A stretch of 64,000 nt of DNA from Terrimesophilobacter mesophilus (GTDB lineage Bacteria; Actinomycetota; Actinomycetes; Actinomycetales; Microbacteriaceae): assembly GCF_014200375.1 (NCBI RefSeq), contig NZ_JACHBP010000001.1:1488001-1552000 (forward strand), in the 5' to 3' direction. Each line of letters begins with the position of its first letter. Within the stretch, counting starts at the first letter, position 1. The translations under genes and the position numbers were made by a program. The notes under the pieces were generated by a model. It was not told the DNA's origin and did no database searches. It worked only from the letters and a program-made list of their open reading frames with translations. Below are positions 59,446-64,000 of this stretch, piece after piece.

Positions 59446-61467
59446 TTACCGTGCCTTGAGCCCCTTCGGTAGGGCCCGATGGTAGATCACTGTCAACAGT
59501 CGGTTCGCTCGGGTGAGCGCAGTGTAGAGAACGCCCAGCCGTCCCGCGTTCTCGGGAAAGTCAGCAGGCTCGACCACGACAACCCCGTCGAACTCGAGGC
59601 CTCGCGCTCGTTCTGGTGGCAGGAGTCGCAGTCTTCGATCGCCCTTTCGCCATACGTAAGTGTCGGCGTTGTCCAGCAACCATCCACGCTTCTGAAGCGC
59701 ACGCGAGAACGCCAGAGCGTCTGTTGTGATCACAGCGACGCTTCCCTCCCCGACGCGCGCGCAGAGATCTTCCGCTGCTCCGATGGCTGCCCCGATGAGC
59801 TCGCCCGCGGCAGGGATACGTGTGACAGTGGGCCGCTCTCCGTCCTGTTGCAGAGAGTAGAGGATGCGATCCTCCCGCGGGAGGAGTTGATTGGCAAAAT
59901 GAATAATCTGTGCGGTTGAACGATAGCCGCGCTGAAGGTTCTGTACCGGGGCATGACCGTTCTCGTCCTCAATAGCGAGGAGGGTCGCAACGCGGTCCCA
60001 GCTACTGAACGTGTGGTCAGTTCGGCGTTGATTGAGGTCTCCGAGGATAGTCCAGCCTCCGGAGTTTCCGAGTCGGCCAAGAACCTCCCACTCAATGGGA
60101 TGGAGATCCTGAGCCTCATCGATGATGATGTGGCCCGGATAGCGAGGTTGGCGCTCCGCCCTGATTCCGATGTAGGCGAGTAGGCCTCGGTGGCGGAACG
60201 TCTTCTGCCGTTGCAGTTCATCATAGGTTCCAGGCAGAGAGCGCAGGTAGGTGACCCACTCAGGGTTGAGGCCATCGTCAGGTGGATCCTGCAAGAGCCA
60301 CACAAGTTCGGCATAGATGGTGGCCCTGTCCGGCCGCTCGCCGAGCTCTGAATTGCTCCTGGATCGCGAGTACGCGAGGTCGACGAGCTTCGCGAGTTCA
60401 AGGTCAACATCCTGGTAAGTCAACGTCTGTGTCGGCACGGTCGACGGTGGCAGCTCCGAAAGTTGTTCTAGCAGAGTGGGGATCGACGTGACTTCGTATC
60501 TTCGATCGTCGTCGATGAGGCCGCTCAAGGCTGTGCGGATGTGGTCGACGTATTCATTGGTCGGGCCAATTACTAGGACGTGACTACGTATCCTTTCATC
60601 ATCGGGTGCCTCATCCCGCAAGAGATATGCCGCCCGATGTGCGGCGATGATGGTCTTTCCTGTTCCAGGGTGCCCCTGGAGTATCTGACTGGTGGTTCCG
60701 TTCTTGGTGATCGCCTCATATTGGTCGACTTGAAGTGTGGCGAGTACGGCCGACATTGCGGCCTTCTTCGGGGCCGCCAATTCGCGCCTTAGTAGCCCGG
60801 GGGCGCGGAGCGCCGGCCCAGGCATTTTGGTTGGGGGAAGCACCGTCGGAGGTTGGGAATCTTCACCATGCAAGGTGTCGGGGGTCTCAGGGGCGACCTC
60901 CACTGGGCTTTTCGAGCTTGACGGCGTTATGTCATCCTGCGTTGCAAAATCAACTGGGGTGCTGGCAATAGGCGGGCGGCTGGCAAAGCCGGGTGCTCGC
61001 GGTATCTGTAACACGCGCTTTGGGAAGAGATCGTCTGTCTCGGCGCCGAGGAACGCATCCTCGAAATCGGAGAGCTCGCCATTCCTATGTCCAAACACTC
61101 GGACTCCCGCCACGAGTTCGCTCATGACTTGGAGGTTCTCGCGGTCGGCCGGCTGACCGTAGAAGGTGCAGGCCGCGATCGATGCCGTCCAGTTGAAGAC
61201 TTGGTAGTCCGCGGTCTCGTGCTTCGCCGTCCCCACATAGAATTCGCTCGCCCCGTCGATGTCCTCGCTCGGTGAATCGAGGGCTACTCGTCCCACAAGT
61301 TCGCCGTTCATGGGTGATTCAACGGATGGTGCAGTCGTCCAGGTGTTGTTGAGGCTCTCGTTGACTAGTCGTTGCGCTTCCTTGGTCTTTTGTTCGAGCG
61401 CCTTACTGTAGTCCCGCTCCGTAGCAGCCTCGTCCGCTACAACACGAGATCGTTCTTGCTCGTTCAC
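59446..61467 (-). CDS. HelD-like SF1 helicase/ATPase
   Basis: A 673-residue UvrD-like ATPase with the HelD plan. It has an N-terminal charged helix (about 1-45) and a degenerate HelD domain (ELVGRVALDSPSED at 56; FNWTASIAACTFYG at 91). It also has Walker A GHPGTGKTIIAAHRAAYLL (265), DEAQDLHPIEWEVL (450), the GDLNQ motif III, RARGLEFDGVVVVEP (620) and YTALTRANRLL (648). HelD proteins enter the RNA polymerase channels and recycle stalled enzyme. GTG 61467 overlaps the SNF2 stop (GTGA). An acidic, Pro/Ser-rich linker (160-220) is unusual. Confidence 0.88.
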   Translation of the reverse strand: MNEQERSRVVADEAATERDYSKALEQKTKEAQRLVNESLNNTWTTAPSVESPMNGELVGRVALDSPSEDIDGASEFYVGTAKHETADYQVFNWTASIAACTFYGQPADRENLQVMSELVAGVRVFGHRNGELSDFEDAFLGAETDDLFPKRVLQIPRAPGFASRPPIASTPVDFATQDDITPSSSKSPVEVAPETPDTLHGEDSQPPTVLPPTKMPGPALRAPGLLRRELAAPKKAAMSAVLATLQVDQYEAITKNGTTSQILQGHPGTGKTIIAAHRAAYLLRDEAPDDERIRSHVLVIGPTNEYVDHIRTALSGLIDDDRRYEVTSIPTLLEQLSELPPSTVPTQTLTYQDVDLELAKLVDLAYSRSRSNSELGERPDRATIYAELVWLLQDPPDDGLNPEWVTYLRSLPGTYDELQRQKTFRHRGLLAYIGIRAERQPRYPGHIIIDEAQDLHPIEWEVLGRLGNSGGWTILGDLNQRRTDHTFSSWDRVATLLAIEDENGHAPVQNLQRGYRSTAQIIHFANQLLPREDRILYSLQQDGERPTVTRIPAAGELIGAAIGAAEDLCARVGEGSVAVITTDALAFSRALQKRGWLLDNADTYVWRKGDRRLRLLPPERARGLEFDGVVVVEPADFPENAGRLGVLYTALTRANRLLTVIYHRALPKGLKAR

Positions 61468-64000
61468 GGCGTCACCTCCAACGCACACACGGCCAGATAG
61501 CGGAGCGCGACAGATTGTGGTTTACGGGTCTCGAGTTCCGCGACGAGGTTCTCGTACCGTTCCTGCTGGCGCCGCTTTTGGGCGTCCACCATTCGGAGCA
61601 CCTTATGACCGCGATCGCGCTCCAATAAGGTCTGCATTCGACGTCGGATGCCCTTCATTCGACGCTCGTGTTGATCGGCCAGTATTATCTTTCGCGCTTC
61701 CGTCAATGCGCCTTCTTCGATATCGCGCCGGTCCTGCACCTCCCTGTGGCGCTGCTCGAGTTCTCGTTTCGCCCTTTTGGCGAGGCGGGGGAGTTCTGGA
61801 GCGTTGACAACTCTGCCCTCTTTGAGGGCGCCCCTAGCGAGTGCGGCGAGGACGGCATCAGCAGGAAACTCGCCTTTCGGCGTCCCGTTCATGTCGACTG
61901 CAGCACCCCAAATCTCATCACCACCGCGACTCGCGTGCTCAGCGTGTGCGAGGACGACGAGGTAGTTTCCGACAGGCACTTCCTCAGTTGCTCGCACGCA
62001 AACGGAAGCGAACCTCGCGTGGCGATGACCGGGGACCTCGGTTGCCGCTATCACCAGTGGGTGTGTGGCCGCGACGAGGTCAATACCCGAAGTGCGCGCG
62101 AGCTCTTGGTCGAGGGAGAGCTGAATAGGTACGTGAGTTTGCAGATCTGAGATGAGCGAACCCGTTTCGGTGCGTGTGCGACGCCCCAATTGAGTCAACT
62201 CGACGACTCGTGCCGCCATCGCCGTGTTGCCCTGCAGCTCGATCGACTTGCCATCGTCACTCCATCGAACGTTGTCAGCGCCGTCGGTGCGCGCCCAGTC
62301 ATCGAGTAGGTGTGCGAGTTCCTCCTGGCCGAAATAACGCCCGCTCGCGATGAGTTCCTCCTCGAGACCGGCAACCTCGACGTCTCCAGAGATGATCAGC
62401 CCCGCTGCAGATTCGGCGACCTCGCGAAGTCCTGCACGCTGGGCTTCAATTGCGGTGACGTATTGGAGCGCCTTTTCTTCTTGCTGCGCGGGAGTGAGAC
62501 TGAAGTCCATGGCGGCACGTAAGACGTCCATATGCTGCCCAATAATGGGCTCCAGTTCACCAATGGACCGCTCGAATATTTGGATTCGTTGAAGCACTCT
62601 GAACATGATCCGTGAGTCGATCGCTTCGTTGTTGTAGAAGTTTCGAATCAGGATCTTCTCTGATTGCTGACCAATGCGGTCGATTCGACCAATTCGTTGC
62701 TCGATCTCCATGGGGTTCCAGGGAAGGTCGTAGTTGATCACTGCCGAGCAGAATTCGAAGTCGAGCCCTTCGGAGGCGACGCGGTTGGCGAAAACGAAAT
62801 CGTAGGCTCCCGCACGGAAGTCCTTCATGATCTTGCGACGTTGTTCGCGCCTGACGTCGCCGTTCAGGACGGCAATTCGGTAGTTGTCGGCGAACTTGTC
62901 CCTCAACTGGCGAAGCGTGGCCTTTGACCACGTGAACAGCAGGGCCTGACGGCCTAGCCCATGCAAGTCCTTCAATACTTCGCCGAGTTTGTCGATTTTG
63001 GTATCCGGCGTTTCGAGCACACGTTTTGCGGCCGCGACCAAGTCGGGATGCGGGTCAACCCAACTGGACTTCCGTTCCTGGTCGACGTCGCCTTCCCAAA
63101 CTTCAGGGTCCGAGCGCAGAACTTCTCGCGCCGCCAGGTGCACGCTCGTGCTGGCAAGTCGGATCGGCATCTGCATCGAAAAGTACATCGGAGTGTTGGC
63201 GAGGTCGGCCCGTCGCTGACACCACGTCAAGTACTCCTCGTAAAATGCAGACTCGGCGCGATTCCAAACGACCTCAATGCCCGGTTCTGCATCTCGTATT
63301 GGCTTCTTCTCGTCGATTTCCACTCGTCGTGTGCGCGTCACCGTTGTGGACAGCATGTTGAGTTCGGCGATCAGTCGGCGTGCCGCTGCAACATCTGTCG
63401 GCGCGAGGGGTGCACGGGACAAGATGTCTTTGAGCTCCGCGAACTCTGGTCGTATCGTGATGGCCTTCTCGAAAACGAGTCCACGTAGATCAGAAAGAAC
63501 TTTGTCAAAATCAGCGCGATGCACGTCCTGACGGCTGAGCATCTTCCCGATCTTATTCAGCACTTCATTGGGCTTGAGCCGCGCCTCAAGGTCCTCGATC
63601 GTGTCGAAGTCCGCAGGCTCAAGCAGTCCCAGCAAATGGAGAAGGTCGGTTTCACGGAGGTTGATTGGCGTTGCCGTGAGGAAAACCATGTTCGACCCAA
63701 TGGTCCATTCCGACAGCTGCGTCCCTACTTGGTAACTCTTCGTGTCCGTATTGCGCATGGAGTGAGCCTCATCGACAATCACCAGGTCGAACACGGGAGG
63801 GTTATCCTCTAGCTCTTCCAGGGCTTTCCAGGTACGTAGGGTCTCGAGGGAGACCACGTACGCCTTGCGCTTGGGCAGTCGACCTTCCCGATGCTGCTCG
63901 AGGAACCGCTTGAGTTCGTCCTGATTGAGGTGAGTGAGGTCGAATCCGAATCGTTCCTGCATCTCATCTCGCCACTTGTCGATGAGGCCCGACGGGCACA
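61464..64000 (-). CDS. SNF2-family SF2 helicase, 5' end outside window
   Basis: The frame is open from the window edge (C-P-S-G-L-I-D-K-W-R-D-E before Met 63962) to the stop at 61464, about 844 codons. Motifs seen: DEAH in VIVDEAHSMRNTDTKSYQ, motif III FLTATPINL, motif V VASEGLDFE and motif VI QRIGRIDRIGQQSEKILIRN. This is a RapA/HepA-like SNF2 translocase, the class that includes DISARM DrmD. The Walker A part lies beyond the window. A long coiled C-terminus (about residues 740-800 of the visible part) is rich in Arg, Glu and Gln. It is coupled to the HelD-like gene by GTGA. Confidence 0.92.
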   Translation of the reverse strand, partial: CPSGLIDKWRDEMQERFGFDLTHLNQDELKRFLEQHREGRLPKRKAYVVSLETLRTWKALEELEDNPPVFDLVIVDEAHSMRNTDTKSYQVGTQLSEWTIGSNMVFLTATPINLRETDLLHLLGLLEPADFDTIEDLEARLKPNEVLNKIGKMLSRQDVHRADFDKVLSDLRGLVFEKAITIRPEFAELKDILSRAPLAPTDVAAARRLIAELNMLSTTVTRTRRVEIDEKKPIRDAEPGIEVVWNRAESAFYEEYLTWCQRRADLANTPMYFSMQMPIRLASTSVHLAAREVLRSDPEVWEGDVDQERKSSWVDPHPDLVAAAKRVLETPDTKIDKLGEVLKDLHGLGRQALLFTWSKATLRQLRDKFADNYRIAVLNGDVRREQRRKIMKDFRAGAYDFVFANRVASEGLDFEFCSAVINYDLPWNPMEIEQRIGRIDRIGQQSEKILIRNFYNNEAIDSRIMFRVLQRIQIFERSIGELEPIIGQHMDVLRAAMDFSLTPAQQEEKALQYVTAIEAQRAGLREVAESAAGLIISGDVEVAGLEEELIASGRYFGQEELAHLLDDWARTDGADNVRWSDDGKSIELQGNTAMAARVVELTQLGRRTRTETGSLISDLQTHVPIQLSLDQELARTSGIDLVAATHPLVIAATEVPGHRHARFASVCVRATEEVPVGNYLVVLAHAEHASRGGDEIWGAAVDMNGTPKGEFPADAVLAALARGALKEGRVVNAPELPRLAKRAKRELEQRHREVQDRRDIEEGALTEARKIILADQHERRMKGIRRRMQTLLERDRGHKVLRMVDAQKRRQQERYENLVAELETRKPQSVALRYLAVCALEVTP

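Noticed and set aside
61464..64000. Naming the island DISARM from its SNF2 helicase
   Set aside because: Only the SNF2 class is shared. DrmA, DrmB and methyltransferase genes are not visible, and HelD-like and DUF262 genes are not DISARM components.

Overview
The window is chromosomal DNA from a high-GC actinobacterium. Codon use, the tRNA-Glu/Asp/Phe cluster, DasR-like and ROK sugar regulators, a SigI-like ECF factor with a DGPF partner, and many promoters whose -10 box lies 6-7 nt from the start codon (leaderless mRNAs) all fit the Microbacteriaceae. The genus cannot be fixed from sequence alone.

Layout. 1-17.5 kb holds short housekeeping and resistance units, each with its own regulator: an APC permease (partial), PadR with a DUF4097 protein, an M20 peptidase, a TipA-like MerR regulator with a probable internal translation start, a membrane protein/XRE pair, an EamA exporter, a divergent YczE/MocR pair, a TetR/hydrolase pair, a hemerythrin protein and a stand-alone RND pump. 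14.4-24.1 kb is an amino-sugar cluster: MFS carrier, BadF-type kinase and GntR/UTRA regulator on the minus strand, and a divergent ABC importer, NagA and two Gfo/Idh oxidoreductases. 24.4-30.2 kb holds a DEAD-box RNA helicase with a long leader and a kynurenine operon (tryptophan dioxygenase, amidohydrolase, kynureninase, PaaX regulator). 30.2-34.6 kb has EamA, OsmC, acyl-CoA oxidase-like and DUF2249 genes. 34.7-39.3 kb is a xylose-type ABC importer with a ROK repressor. 39.4-50.2 kb has RecQ, a DHA2 efflux pump with MarR, a zinc peptidase, thioredoxin, a DNA glycosylase, a peptidase E homologue, an MFS carrier and an ECF42 sigma module. 50.2-57.4 kb contains three tRNAs, an M23 peptidase, pyrophosphatase, TilS, Hpt, a TetR/oxidoreductase pair, a VOC protein and a NERD protein.

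57.5-64 kb (minus strand, visibly lower GC) is the most unusual part. A SNF2-family helicase running off the window, a HelD-like SF1 helicase and a DUF262/HNH (GmrSD/SspE-like) protein form a tightly packed operon. The content looks like an acquired anti-phage island, and I do not recognise this gene combination as a named system.

Regulatory DNA is unusually readable. Clear dyads or repeated operators lie beside the PadR, MerR, XRE, MocR, TetR (two), GntR, ROK and MarR genes. There are also dispersed repeats: two long palindromes sharing a core sequence between convergent genes, a 44-bp element present twice in frame inside tilS, and hairpins placed directly after the binding-protein genes of both sugar importers.
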